18,827 bases of DNA from Oscillospiraceae bacterium (GTDB lineage: Bacteria > Bacillota > Clostridia > Oscillospirales > Ruminococcaceae): contig SVMQ01000011.1 in the NCBI GenBank assembly GCA_015067375.1, positions 1-18,827 of the forward strand. The letters are read 5' to 3'. This document shows positions 1 through 7,949 of this stretch, in pieces (the stretch's first letter is position 1; each line of letters starts with the position of its first letter). The notes below the pieces were generated by a model that did no database searches, had not been told where the DNA came from, and worked only from the letters and a program-made list of their open reading frames with translations. A program made the position numbers and the translations under genes.

Positions 1-495
1 GGATACGTGATTGACAAAACCCACCACGGGTTGCACCAAAGAAGAAAGAAAATTTGCTTTCTTGGAAATATCCGCAAGCCGTGCGCTTATCTTCGTATAT
101 TCTTCCAAACGTCCGCTTTCCATTCCAAAATTTTTCACCGTCTCTATCCCGCCGTAGGTCTCTTCCGCGTAGGCGTAAATAGCGTCGTATTCTTCCCAAA
201 GCTTGTTGTATTCCTTGGCGCTTTTCTTTGCGATAACCGTCGCCAAAATTGCCGAAATCGGCGTGAGAAGAAGTACCATGACTGCGATGACTGCATCGGC
301 TTCTTCAGCGCCGCAGGCGCGAAGCGTATCTCCTGAGGTGCCATCGCCGCAGCTTACTTCAGCGTCAAGGTTGTTTGCGCAGAAGTGGCACTGCTCCTTA
401 TCCTGCTCGATTATCACGACGGAATGTTCCTGCTCCAGCAGCGTTTTTGCAAGGTAGAAGCCTACCTTTCCGCCGCCGACTATGATAGTTCTCAT
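1..495 (-). CDS. TrkA-like N-terminus joined in frame to an ABC-exporter membrane-domain fragment (partial)
   Basis: The frame starts at ATG 495, behind an AGGAGG site that overlaps the stop of the preceding trkA, and stays open to the window edge (165 codons). Residues 1-72 are a typical TrkA/KtrA Rossmann domain: the nucleotide motif IIVGGGKVG, an acidic end of the second strand (VVIIEQD), a GDGT loop, and EEADAVIAV, which in this family is normally followed by a T-x-x-D-E-x-N helix. From about residue 73 the text becomes something else: a hydrophobic LLLTPISAILATVIA segment, then EETYGGIETVKNF and ISARLADISKKANFLSS. This is the pattern of the fourth to fifth membrane helices and intervening cytoplasmic region of ABC exporters (usual form EE-x-x-x-G-x-x-x-V-K-x-F). 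Codon choice changes too (more TTT, TTG and GAA). I infer an assembly chimera or a recombination joint rather than one functional protein. The left neighbour expected in a normal genome would be the rest of this trkA, perhaps followed by trkH. Confidence 0.85.
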   Translation of the reverse strand, partial: MRTIIVGGGKVGFYLAKTLLEQEHSVVIIEQDKEQCHFCANNLDAEVSCGDGTSGDTLRACGAEEADAVIAVMVLLLTPISAILATVIAKKSAKEYNKLWEEYDAIYAYAEETYGGIETVKNFGMESGRLEEYTKISARLADISKKANFLSSLVQPVVGFVNHVS

Positions 496-504
496 GCCTG
501 CCTC

Positions 505-1125
505 CTATGCTTTTTTTGCGAAGATGAGCTTGTCGCCCTCGTTGAATTCTATGCGTATGTTCAGATCGTGCATCAGCATCTCACTGCCGCGCATTACCGC
601 AAACAACACCTCACCGGGCTCGTATTGGATATCTTCAGGGGTGTTGCCGATGAATTCTTCGGGGACATCCATGGTGGTGAAGCTTACGCTGTGATTTTCA
701 AAGGTAAGCGAGGATGTCTTATGGGTGTCCTCCTCAAGTGCTGCACAGGCTGCACTTACGATCAGATTGGTGGTGCATACGGTGCGTATGCCAAGGCTTT
801 CAAATATTTCGGCTTTGCTTATGTCGCGGATGCGCGCAAACACCTTTTTTACACCAAAGACTTTGTTTGCAAGCTCTGATACCATTATGTTCATATTATC
901 GTTGTCGGTAACGGCACAGAGCGCGTCGCAGGACTCGATGCCCGCACGTTTAAGTATCTCCTGCTCTATGGGGATGCCCGTGGTGGTGAATCCGCTGAAA
1001 TTATCGGGCAGCAGGTCGAAGCTGCTTTCGTCGCGGTCTATAATAGAAACGTCATGCCCTCTCATGTCGAGGGTAGCGGCAAGCTCGCTTCCTACCATGC
1101 CGCAGCCTATAATAAGTATGTTCAT
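505..1125 (-). CDS. trkA: TrkA/KtrA-family potassium uptake regulator
   Basis: This 206-aa protein is the cytoplasmic nucleotide-binding (RCK) subunit that gates a TrkH/KtrB-type K+ channel. The N-terminal Rossmann fold shows the dinucleotide motif GCGMVG at residues 8-13, the acidic end of the second strand (SIIDRD), a G-I-P-x-x-Q-E-x-L loop, and AVTDNDNMNIMVSELA, the usual family helix. From about residue 130 a small TrkA-C domain follows, with PEEFIGNTPEDI and a terminal NEGDKLIFA strand. The length fits a single N+C unit of about 210-220 aa. The start ATG has GAGAGG upstream, overlapping the stop of the 328-aa gene, and its own stop overlaps the ribosome site of the next trkA-like frame. 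Coupled translation of two TrkA proteins is therefore likely. The channel subunit is not in the window. Confidence 0.9.
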   Translation of the reverse strand: MNILIIGCGMVGSELAATLDMRGHDVSIIDRDESSFDLLPDNFSGFTTTGIPIEQEILKRAGIESCDALCAVTDNDNMNIMVSELANKVFGVKKVFARIRDISKAEIFESLGIRTVCTTNLIVSAACAALEEDTHKTSSLTFENHSVSFTTMDVPEEFIGNTPEDIQYEPGEVLFAVMRGSEMLMHDLNIRIEFNEGDKLIFAKKA

Positions 1126-1127
1126 AA

Positions 1128-2114
1128 TTACCTCTCAGCATTTTCTTTGCAGAGTATTTTGAAGCTTAGCCTGTCTTTTCGCTCCTGACTGAAATTTTTG
1201 GCAGGGCCGAAGAAATACACGCCATACTTGTCTGCGATAAACATCTCGTCAAGCACTGTGCGGTATTTCCTGATATCTATATCCTTGTGGAAGCAAAGCT
1301 CGATATACAGTCCCACTGCACGGTCGATATGCACGGCATTCATCAGCATATACAATGCGCATCTGAGCGGCGCTCCGTCTTTCAGGCGCTTGCCGCTTAA
1401 CATCTCCTCGGCTTCGCGGAATACTTCGTTATTCCAAAAACCGAGCGGATATCTGTCCTTTTGGTGAGGAGCTTCCTTTTCGAGGATCATGAGCCGTTCA
1501 TACTGCTCCTCGTATTGAATGAATTCCTCTTCGAGTGCAGGCAGCGCGATAGCTTTAGTTATCTCAGCAACGTTGTACCGTACATAGTCCAGTGTGAATG
1601 CAATATCGTGCATTCCACCCATAGCGGATGCATACTGCTTTTCTGCAATAAGCTTTATACGGCGCATCGTTTCTTCAGGTATGCTGTGCTTGTTCATCAA
1701 TTTGCTGCATACCTTTATGTAGTGTTCCAGCAGGTCGAAGCAGATATGAACATTATCGCTTGGCTCGCTTAGCGGAGGACATTTGTACCTGCCGTCAAGA
1801 AAGCTGTAACAGCGCATAGTTATCTCGTTTGCCTGACGGAGATTGCTTTCAAATTTCCTGCGGTGATGCAGCTCGTGATCGTGAGAAAATCTGCGAATTT
1901 TACAATAGAGCAGATGTGAGATGAATTCTTCCTTGGTACTGCCTATTTCGGATGTATGCTTTTCTCCGCGGTCACCTTCGGTGTGCTCGTAAAAATGCCC
2001 GTCGGAATAGCTGTGATGTGTATAGGCAGAGCTGAAGTCTGTCGGGATGTCGTAGCAGGTTATTTTTTGCAGCTCCTCGCTTGCGGTGCGGTAGCATTCT
2101 TCGATAATGTCCAT
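1128..2114 (-). CDS. Unrecognised 328-aa cytoplasmic protein
   Basis: I do not recognise this family. The protein has no signal peptide or membrane segment and looks largely alpha-helical. Its N-terminal third is unusually rich in His, Tyr and acidic residues (THHSYSDGHFYEHTEGDRGEKH, then HDHELHHRRKFE near residues 77-88). The middle has a long charged helical stretch (ALEEEFIQYEEQYERLMILEKE), and the C-terminal part is hydrophobic-helical (ALYMLMNAVHIDRAVGLYIELCFHKDIDIRKYR) before a basic tail. The ATG lies 2 bases after the mnmE stop with only a weak GGTAAA site, so translation is probably coupled to mnmE. The stop is 2 bases before trkA. The His clusters could bind a metal, but nothing else supports that. 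The compact position inside the operon, clean codon use and matching frame all indicate a real gene. Confidence 0.8.
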   Translation of the reverse strand: MDIIEECYRTASEELQKITCYDIPTDFSSAYTHHSYSDGHFYEHTEGDRGEKHTSEIGSTKEEFISHLLYCKIRRFSHDHELHHRRKFESNLRQANEITMRCYSFLDGRYKCPPLSEPSDNVHICFDLLEHYIKVCSKLMNKHSIPEETMRRIKLIAEKQYASAMGGMHDIAFTLDYVRYNVAEITKAIALPALEEEFIQYEEQYERLMILEKEAPHQKDRYPLGFWNNEVFREAEEMLSGKRLKDGAPLRCALYMLMNAVHIDRAVGLYIELCFHKDIDIRKYRTVLDEMFIADKYGVYFFGPAKNFSQERKDRLSFKILCKENAER

Positions 2115-2116
2115 TG

Positions 2117-3478
2117 CTATTTACCTACACAGAAGCGCTTGAACACTTCCGCAATAACTTCCTCGCTTGCCTTTCTGCCCGAAAGCTCATACACTGCGTC
2201 CAGCGCCTGCTCCAGCATTACGCCGACAGCGTCGGGAGTAAGCCCCAGCTGCACTGCGGAAAGAGCCTCGTTTACCGCGTCGGATGCGCGTAGTATACAG
2301 CTTCTCTGGCGCTCGTTTGCAAGCACGCCTGCCTGAGTATCGAGCTTATCGAGGTCAAGCCTTGCTTTTATCGCGTCTGACAGCACATCCGCGGTCTTGT
2401 CGGATTTCGCCGAGATGTAGACCGCACTGCCCAGTTTCTTTTCAAGTGTAACGGTATCAAGCGTCAGCTGCAGGTCGCATTTGTTCACGATGGGTATCAC
2501 CTGCTTGCCTGAAAGCTGCTCGATAAGTGTCATGTCGTCAGCTTCAAGCGGACGGGAGCTGTCAAATACCGCAAGAACAAGGTCGGCATTGTTCAGCTTT
2601 TTCAGCATTATCTCAACGCCTATCTTTTCGATGGCGTCATCAGTATCGCGGATGCCTGCACAGTCCGCTACTTTCAGCACAACATCTCCCAGCGAGATGC
2701 TCTCTTCCACGATATCGCGCGTTGTACCTGCGATATCCGAAACGATGCTGCGCTCCTCGCCTGAGAGCAGGTTCATCAGCGTGGATTTTCCGACATTCGG
2801 CTTGCCGACTATTGCACAGGAAATGCCCTCGCGTATCAGTCTGCCTGTGTCGTAGCCCGAAAGCAGCTTGGAAAACTCTGCTTGTACAGCGGTCAGCTTT
2901 TCGGTCAGCCATTCGTCGGTGACAACAGGGGTATCGTCCTCGGGGTAGTCTATCCATGCGGCTATCTGAGAGGATATCTCCATTATCATGTCAGCGATAG
3001 CTTCGGTGCGGCGGTAGAGTGCGCCCTCGCGCTGGGAGTTTGAGCAGCTCAACAGCTGTCCGCTCTGCGCGTTGATTATATCTGTCACCGCCTCTGCCTG
3101 TGTCAGCGACAGCTTGCCGTTGAGCAGTGCGCGTTTGGTGAATTCTCCTGCGGCGGCAGGCTCAGCGCCCGCCTTTATGCAGGCAGCAAGAACACGGCGC
3201 GTGACGTATATTCCGCCGTGGCAGGATATCTCTGCGACATCCTCGCCTGTGTAGCTGTGCGGTGCGCGGAACATCAGAAGTACTCCGTCGTCGAGGCGCT
3301 CTTCGCCGTCGTATATCTTTCCGTAAGCGGCACGGTAGCCTTTAAGCTCTTTCACGGGCTTGTCCGAAACAGGTCTGAACACCTTTGCGGCGATATCCGC
3401 GGCGTGCTCTCCTGATATTCTTATTACAGAAATTCCTCCTGCGGCAGGGGGGGTTGCAATAGCGCATACAGTAGACAT
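2117..3478 (-). CDS. mnmE: tRNA uridine-5-carboxymethylaminomethyl modification GTPase MnmE
   Basis: MnmE, with MnmG, modifies the wobble uridine of certain tRNAs (cmnm5U). This protein has 453 aa, the normal length. An N-terminal formyl-THF-binding domain (TICAIATPP-like start, RAPHSYTGEDVAEISCHGG, GEFTKRALLNGKLSLTQAEAV) leads into a helical domain. The embedded G domain has the P-loop GKPNVGKS at 225-232, DIAGTTRD at 248-255, DCAGIRDT (the family usually has DTAGIR) and the NKCD guanine-specificity motif. The C-terminus FCVGK matches the conserved CxGK, including the functionally important Cys. The start ATG at 3478 follows AAGAGG. In many Firmicutes mnmE sits beside rnpA, jag/oxaA and mnmG. 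Here it instead lies between a secA-like gene and an unknown gene, so its operon has been rearranged. Confidence 0.97.
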   Translation of the reverse strand: MSTVCAIATPPAAGGISVIRISGEHAADIAAKVFRPVSDKPVKELKGYRAAYGKIYDGEERLDDGVLLMFRAPHSYTGEDVAEISCHGGIYVTRRVLAACIKAGAEPAAAGEFTKRALLNGKLSLTQAEAVTDIINAQSGQLLSCSNSQREGALYRRTEAIADMIMEISSQIAAWIDYPEDDTPVVTDEWLTEKLTAVQAEFSKLLSGYDTGRLIREGISCAIVGKPNVGKSTLMNLLSGEERSIVSDIAGTTRDIVEESISLGDVVLKVADCAGIRDTDDAIEKIGVEIMLKKLNNADLVLAVFDSSRPLEADDMTLIEQLSGKQVIPIVNKCDLQLTLDTVTLEKKLGSAVYISAKSDKTADVLSDAIKARLDLDKLDTQAGVLANERQRSCILRASDAVNEALSAVQLGLTPDAVGVMLEQALDAVYELSGRKASEEVIAEVFKRFCVGK

Positions 3479-3496
3479 TGTGATTCCTCTTGTGAT

Positions 3497-5773
3497 CTAT
3501 TTTTTGCCGAAGAGCGAGGCGAAAAATCCCTTTTTCTTTTCGGGCTTTTCAGCAGGCTCTTCAGTCTTACGCGGCTTTGGCTGCGGTTCTTCTTCGTCGA
3601 ATACATTGAGCAGCAGCGGCTTTGTCTTGAATTCCTCTGCCATATCGTCAAGCAGATAGGTGTAGGTCTTTGTCGGCACAGCAACCTTGTATTCATCAAG
3701 GGAGGAGCAGTCAAGCAGCGCTTCAAGCTTCTCTGCCATGCGCTCGGGGATGCTGTCCGCGGCGCTGTCGTAGTATTCCTCGCAGGCGATATTGTACTCC
3801 TCGGCAGGATTTCTGCCTGCTACCTGAGTAAGGTGTATACCCTCGCGCAGATACGCGGTGTAATCAAGATAATCGCACCAGAATTCATTCAGCAGCGATG
3901 CGAGTATCAGATTCTGCTTTTTCTGCAAAGCATCCTTGTCGAATTTTGCAGCGGCTTCTTCGTAAAGCTCAGGCGCGTGGGTCTGCCACATTTCCGCATT
4001 GTAGCTGCCGTCAAGCAGTGCTTTTCTGCGGCGGAAGGTCTGCTCACGGTGCTTTTCGCCTATCATGGTGTATTTCATGAGGTTTGAGCGCTCGTCAAAG
4101 GCGTCGCCCTCGGAGATACGCTGTATGCGCTCGGCTTCTTTGAGCAGCGACTTGTCGTCTATAGCGCCGCTGACCTTTTCGGTGGGGTAGTGTCTGCCTG
4201 CAAGCTTGTGAAGCTCATATTTTGTCATGATGCCATCGTCAAGTGAGGCAAAAAAGCGGCTTTCTCCTATATCGCCCTGACGTCCTGCACGCCCGCGAAG
4301 CTGTCTTGTGATACGCGAGCTTTCTCTCATGGAAGTGGCAAGCACCAGCAGACCGCCTGCGTCTGTTACAAATTCCTTTTCGCGGCAATCCTCGCCGCCC
4401 AGCTTGATATCAACACCGCGGCCTGCCATATTGGTGGAGATGGTAACTGCACCCTTTTCACCGGCGCGTGAGATTATCGCGGCTTCCTCTGTGTCATTTT
4501 TTGCGTTGAGCACGGAGCATTCAATGCCCTTTGTGCGGAGTATCGCGGCAAGCTCCTCGGATTCCTCGATGCTCTCGGTGCCTACCAGCACGGGGCGCTG
4601 TGCCTCTGCGGCTTCTTCTATCGCGCTGATTATAGCAGCGTGCTTTTCCTCGCGGTCGAAGTACATCTCAAGCGGATGGTCGGTGCGCGCACAGGGAAGT
4701 CTTGTGGGTATGATGTCTGTGGGAAGTCCGTACAGTGCGTCAAATTCCTCTCTTGCAAGCTCCGCAGTGCCTGTCATACCTGCTATTTTAGGATACAGTC
4801 GCGCAAAATATTGCAGCGCAATATTGCCCATGATACGTCCGCGCGAGGTTATTTTAAGTCCATGCTTTGCCTCTACTGCAGGCTGCAGCTCGCCGGGGAA
4901 TACACGTCCTATTGCGGCTCTGCCTGTAAACTCATCTATAAGGGTAATGTGTTCGTCTTTTACGATGTAGTCCTTATCCTCTTTAAGCACTGCGCGCGCT
5001 TTAAGGCAGGCGCAGACCTTTGCGAGCAGGGGCGCGCCCTCCTCGCTGTAGATATCACAGCCGAATACATCCTCCGCGAGGTCTGCGCCCTCGTCGGTGA
5101 GGTAGACATTGCGGCTTTCTTCGTCTATCTCAAAATGCTCGTCCAGTATAAAGTCGGAAAGCTTTGCATACACTTGCGCGGTGGAGCTGCTGTCCTCAGC
5201 GGCGAGGTCTCCCGCGATAACGAGTGGGATTCGTGCCTCGTCGATGAGGATGCTGTCCGCTTCGTCAACTATCGCTAAATTGAGCTGCTCGGGGAATACC
5301 ATCTTTTCGGGGTCGAAGCATACGAAATCGCGCAGATAGTCAAAGCCTGCCTCCTTTGCGGTGAGGTAGACCACCTGTCTTTTATAGGCATCCTTGCGCT
5401 CGGCGGTATCTGACTTTTCTGTCACATAACCGACAGAAACGCCCATTTCGTCGTATACAGGCTTCATCCATTCATAGTCGCGCTTTGCAAGGTAGTCGTT
5501 AAAGGTCAGGATGTGTACTGCACCGCCGTTTGCGGCTTCGCTGCAGGCTGCAAACACTGCGGAGAGAGTCTTGCCCTCGCCTGTCTGCATCTGCACCATC
5601 ATGCCGTCGCACAGTGATAAAGCGGCAGAGAGCTGTTCGTCAAACGGTGTTATTCCGAGCGTCTTTTCGACAGCGTTATAGCAGCGCGCGAATACCTGTT
5701 CTATACTGTTGCCTGAGGTATCTCCGCCTGTGGCAAGCTCCTTTATTTTTGCGATAAGTGTTTTTTTATCCAA
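3497..5773 (-). CDS. secA2: SecA-type preprotein translocase ATPase, short SecA2-like form
   Basis: This is an ATP-driven motor for protein export through SecYEG. Walker A is MQTGEGKT (62-69), the DEAD box sits in IVDEADSILIDEARIP (168-183), and the second helicase half has TNMAGRGVDIKLGG and RGRAGRQGDIGESRFF. At 758 aa it is shorter than housekeeping SecA (about 830-900 aa). It lacks the C-terminal Cys-rich zinc/SecB-binding tail and ends instead in a Pro/Glu/Lys linker and a basic amphipathic tip, KKGFFASLFGKK. The start is TTG at 5773 with AGGAG 6 bases upstream; there is no ATG between it and the Nudix stop. I infer an accessory SecA2 because of length, tail and operon setting. A divergent sole SecA cannot be excluded from one window. 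No accessory SecY or Asp gene is nearby. Its natural clients could be the abundant surface proteins encoded further right, but nothing here proves that. Confidence 0.88.
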   Translation of the reverse strand: MDKKTLIAKIKELATGGDTSGNSIEQVFARCYNAVEKTLGITPFDEQLSAALSLCDGMMVQMQTGEGKTLSAVFAACSEAANGGAVHILTFNDYLAKRDYEWMKPVYDEMGVSVGYVTEKSDTAERKDAYKRQVVYLTAKEAGFDYLRDFVCFDPEKMVFPEQLNLAIVDEADSILIDEARIPLVIAGDLAAEDSSSTAQVYAKLSDFILDEHFEIDEESRNVYLTDEGADLAEDVFGCDIYSEEGAPLLAKVCACLKARAVLKEDKDYIVKDEHITLIDEFTGRAAIGRVFPGELQPAVEAKHGLKITSRGRIMGNIALQYFARLYPKIAGMTGTAELAREEFDALYGLPTDIIPTRLPCARTDHPLEMYFDREEKHAAIISAIEEAAEAQRPVLVGTESIEESEELAAILRTKGIECSVLNAKNDTEEAAIISRAGEKGAVTISTNMAGRGVDIKLGGEDCREKEFVTDAGGLLVLATSMRESSRITRQLRGRAGRQGDIGESRFFASLDDGIMTKYELHKLAGRHYPTEKVSGAIDDKSLLKEAERIQRISEGDAFDERSNLMKYTMIGEKHREQTFRRRKALLDGSYNAEMWQTHAPELYEEAAAKFDKDALQKKQNLILASLLNEFWCDYLDYTAYLREGIHLTQVAGRNPAEEYNIACEEYYDSAADSIPERMAEKLEALLDCSSLDEYKVAVPTKTYTYLLDDMAEEFKTKPLLLNVFDEEEPQPKPRKTEEPAEKPEKKKGFFASLFGKK

Positions 5774-5786
5774 ATCTATCTCCTGT

Positions 5787-6320
5787 TCAGGCAGTAAACT
5801 GACCTGCCTTTATCTTGTTAATATAAGAATATATGTTGTCGCGGCGTGTGTCCAGCCACTTTGCAACAGTGCGTGTGGTCTGACCGCTGCGCACCATTTC
5901 CTCAAGGCGCTCAAGGCTCACCCATTTTGCGGCGCACACCTCAGCAGACTGAAGATGTATGCTTTCAAGCGGAACGTTTTTGTTTACGATATAGAAATCT
6001 CGCAGCATACTGTCGGTGGTAAGGCTCCATTCAAGCTCTATCTCCTCGGGGGTAGTGCGGATGCCTGTTTCCTCAAACAGCTCTCTTGAAGCGGCGGTGC
6101 GGCTCGTTTCGCCGCTTATCGCACAGCCGCCCGAGCATTCCCATCTGCCGCCGCTGGTCTTTTGCGGCACGCGCTGGGTAAGCAGTATCTCGCCCTTGTC
6201 GTTTACTGTCATTATCTGCACGACGATGTGATACTCGCCTTTTGGTATGGGGGCGCCTCGCTGTATCTTTCTGCCGAGTGATCTGCGGTCGGCAGTGTAT
6301 AAGTCAAAATATTCTGTCAT
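5787..6320 (-). CDS. Nudix hydrolase
   Basis: A 177-aa Nudix-fold hydrolase that would cleave an X-linked nucleoside diphosphate or similar pyrophosphate. The Nudix box is complete, starting at the second Gly of GGCAISGE: G-x5-E, then seven residues, then RELFEETGI, with the metal-binding Glu residues intact. The N-terminus ([20 protein letters not shown]) and the segment [24 protein letters not shown] resemble the Nudix subgroup that includes IPP-isomerase-like proteins. The C-terminus has a helical tail with [17 protein letters not shown]. The ATG overlaps the GH130 stop in an ATGA junction, with GGAGAAG upstream, so translation is coupled to the phosphorylase. Substrate unknown; a nucleotide-sugar or ADP-sugar would suit the neighbour, but that is inference only. 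Confidence 0.93.
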   Translation of the reverse strand: MTEYFDLYTADRRSLGRKIQRGAPIPKGEYHIVVQIMTVNDKGEILLTQRVPQKTSGGRWECSGGCAISGETSRTAASRELFEETGIRTTPEEIELEWSLTTDSMLRDFYIVNKNVPLESIHLQSAEVCAAKWVSLERLEEMVRSGQTTRTVAKWLDTRRDNIYSYINKIKAGQFTA

Positions 6321-7504
6321 ATCTTCTTCTCCGCGCTGAGGTTCTTGGCGATAAGCTCACATCTCTGCTTTACGCAGTCGGCGGAGCGCAGCGCATCTGA
6401 AGGAGTGTTGAACGTGTAGTCCATCAGCTTTTCGATCGTGGTGGAGGCAACGTGAAGCCTTGTGTCGGAGGATGCGTAGTAGATATACACCTCGCCGTTC
6501 TCGCGCACGATAGCGCCATTTGTGAATGCGACATTGGAAACATCACCAACGCGCTCGATGCCGTGAGGTGCGATGAAAAGACCTGACGGGGAAGCAATGA
6601 GCTTTCTGGGATCATTCAGGTCTGTTGCGAAAACGTAGATGACATAGCGCAGACCCGCGGCTGTATTCCTTACGCCGTGTGCGATGTGTATCCAGCCCTT
6701 TGGAGTCTTTATCGGAACAGCGCCAGCGCCGTTCTTTACCTCGGTCAGTGTGTGGTATACTCTGGGGCTGATGACGACCTCTTCGGTGCAGAGGACAGGG
6801 TTCGTGATATCCTCGCAAAGCGCGAAGCACACACCGCCGCCTGAGCCTGTGGAGATGAAATCATCCTGCGGTCTTGTATAGAATGCGTACTTTCCATCCA
6901 CAAATTCGGGGTGAAGTACAACATTTCTCTGCTGGGGAGATTTGGAGATAAGGTTAGGCAGGCGTTCCCATGTGGTGAGATCCTTCGTGCGCACTATGCC
7001 TGCCTGTGCGATAGCCGCGGACAGATCGTTGGAGGAAGTATCCTTGCTCTCGGAGCAGAATACGCCGTATATCCAGCCGTCCTCGTGCTGCGTCAGGCGC
7101 ATATCGTATACATTAGTTTCCTCGGGGCAGGTGTCGGGGAGTATTACGGGATAATCTCTGAAACGGAAGCCCTCTGTCGGCTTGTCGCTCTCAGCAACGG
7201 CAAAAAAGCTCTTGCGGTCACTGCCCTCTACTCTTGCAACAAGGCAGTACTTGCCGTTGAGGTAGATCGCACCGCTGTTCATTACAGCATTGACACCAAG
7301 GCGCTCCATGAGATTTGGATTGTCCTCATGACAGAGGTCGTATCTCCAGATGATGGGCGCGTGGGCGGCTGTAAGCACGGGATTCTCATAACGGTCGTAC
7401 ACTCCGTTGTAGGCTGCTGCCTTGGGATTGGGGCGGCGTATAAGCTGCTCCTGCTCGTTTATCAGCTGAGCAAGGCGTGTATTGAATTCTTCTTTAGTCA
7501 ACAT
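6317..7504 (-). CDS. GH130 phosphorylase, probably 4-O-beta-D-mannosyl-D-glucose phosphorylase
   Basis: GH130 enzymes of this group reversibly phosphorolyse beta-1,4-mannosyl-glucose to mannose-1-phosphate and glucose in mannan breakdown. The 395-aa protein matches the group throughout: [61 protein letters not shown] with the expected catalytic Asp at 134, [52 protein letters not shown] and [13 protein letters not shown]. This is the pattern I know from B. fragilis MGP and R. albus RaMP1 (EC 2.4.1.281), so I favour that activity over mannooligosaccharide phosphorylase (RaMP2 type). It has no signal peptide, so it acts in the cytoplasm on imported sugar. ATG 7504 follows AGGAAAGGA. It is the first gene of the leftward operon. 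No epimerase or mannanase is beside it. Confidence 0.93.
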   Translation of the reverse strand: MLTKEEFNTRLAQLINEQEQLIRRPNPKAAAYNGVYDRYENPVLTAAHAPIIWRYDLCHEDNPNLMERLGVNAVMNSGAIYLNGKYCLVARVEGSDRKSFFAVAESDKPTEGFRFRDYPVILPDTCPEETNVYDMRLTQHEDGWIYGVFCSESKDTSSNDLSAAIAQAGIVRTKDLTTWERLPNLISKSPQQRNVVLHPEFVDGKYAFYTRPQDDFISTGSGGGVCFALCEDITNPVLCTEEVVISPRVYHTLTEVKNGAGAVPIKTPKGWIHIAHGVRNTAAGLRYVIYVFATDLNDPRKLIASPSGLFIAPHGIERVGDVSNVAFTNGAIVRENGEVYIYYASSDTRLHVASTTIEKLMDYTFNTPSDALRSADCVKQRCELIAKNLSAEKKI

Positions 7505-7544
7505 AATTGATATGTTCCTTTCCTGAAAAACTATATTCCTTATT

Positions 7545-7573
7545 ATTATATCATATATTTATGCATATTTCAA
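7545..7573 (-). promoter_or_regulatory. Sigma-A promoter of the GH130-to-trkA operon
   Basis: On the minus strand TTGAAA (7573-7568) and TATAAT (7550-7545) are exactly 17 bases apart. The predicted transcript would start near 7538 and give a leader of about 35 bases with an AGGAAAGGA ribosome site. No other good promoter was seen between the tightly spaced genes to the left. Confidence 0.8.
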
Positions 7574-7575
7574 GG

Positions 7576-7604
7576 TTGACAGCGCGATTTTTCGGGAGTA
7601 TAAT
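7576..7604 (+). promoter_or_regulatory. Consensus sigma-A promoter of the membrane protein/HAD pair
   Basis: TTGACA (7576-7581) and TATAAT (7599-7604), spacer 17, are a perfect consensus. The -35 box lies 2 bases from the -35 box of the divergent promoter, so the two polymerase sites overlap physically. Confidence 0.88.
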
Positions 7605-7643
7605 AGTAATGATGTTTATTTGAACAGATCAAGGAGAATGATG

Positions 7644-7949
7644 ATGAACTTTACAAAATTTGATAAGATACAGCTTGTGTTCAATATACTGCTTATCACG
7701 GCAACAGTGCTGAACGTGCTGGTTATCGCAGGTATCTGCGTCAGATGGGTCTCGTTTGTGGGATTCGTTCTGGCTATCGGCGGCTGTGTGCTTACGAACA
7801 CCGCCACAGGCGGCAGAGAGCAGGGGCATAGGCAGACCGTAAGCGGCAGTCCGTTTCTTTCGGGACTCACTTATGTTACGGGAATTGCATGGCTGATCTC
7901 TTTTGCAGTGATCCAGTTCGGTATCGTGAATAACAGTATGGTGCAGTGA
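7644..7949 (+). CDS. Small membrane protein, three predicted helices
   Basis: I do not recognise the family. Three successive ATGs (7638, 7641, 7644) follow AAGGAG at 7631-7636; the third has the best spacing (7 bases) and gives MNFTKFDKIQ and 101 aa. Hydrophobic segments lie at about residues 10-31 (LVFNILLITATVLNVLVIAGI), 34-51 and 73-95 (LTYVTGIAWLISFAVIQFGIV). Between the second and third is a polar loop, TGGREQGHRQT. The stop TGA shares bases with the ATG of the HAD gene (TGATG), which suggests coupled translation and perhaps a joint role, but none is known. Confidence 0.8.
   Translation: MNFTKFDKIQLVFNILLITATVLNVLVIAGICVRWVSFVGFVLAIGGCVLTNTATGGREQGHRQTVSGSPFLSGLTYVTGIAWLISFAVIQFGIVNNSMVQ

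Noticed and set aside
7..336. Plus-strand frame at the left edge
   Set aside because: The minus-strand frame over the same bases matches TrkA and an ABC exporter domain.
7620..7643. TTG start at 7620 for the small membrane protein
   Set aside because: It would place the AAGGAG ribosome site inside the gene; ATG 7644 has correct spacing.
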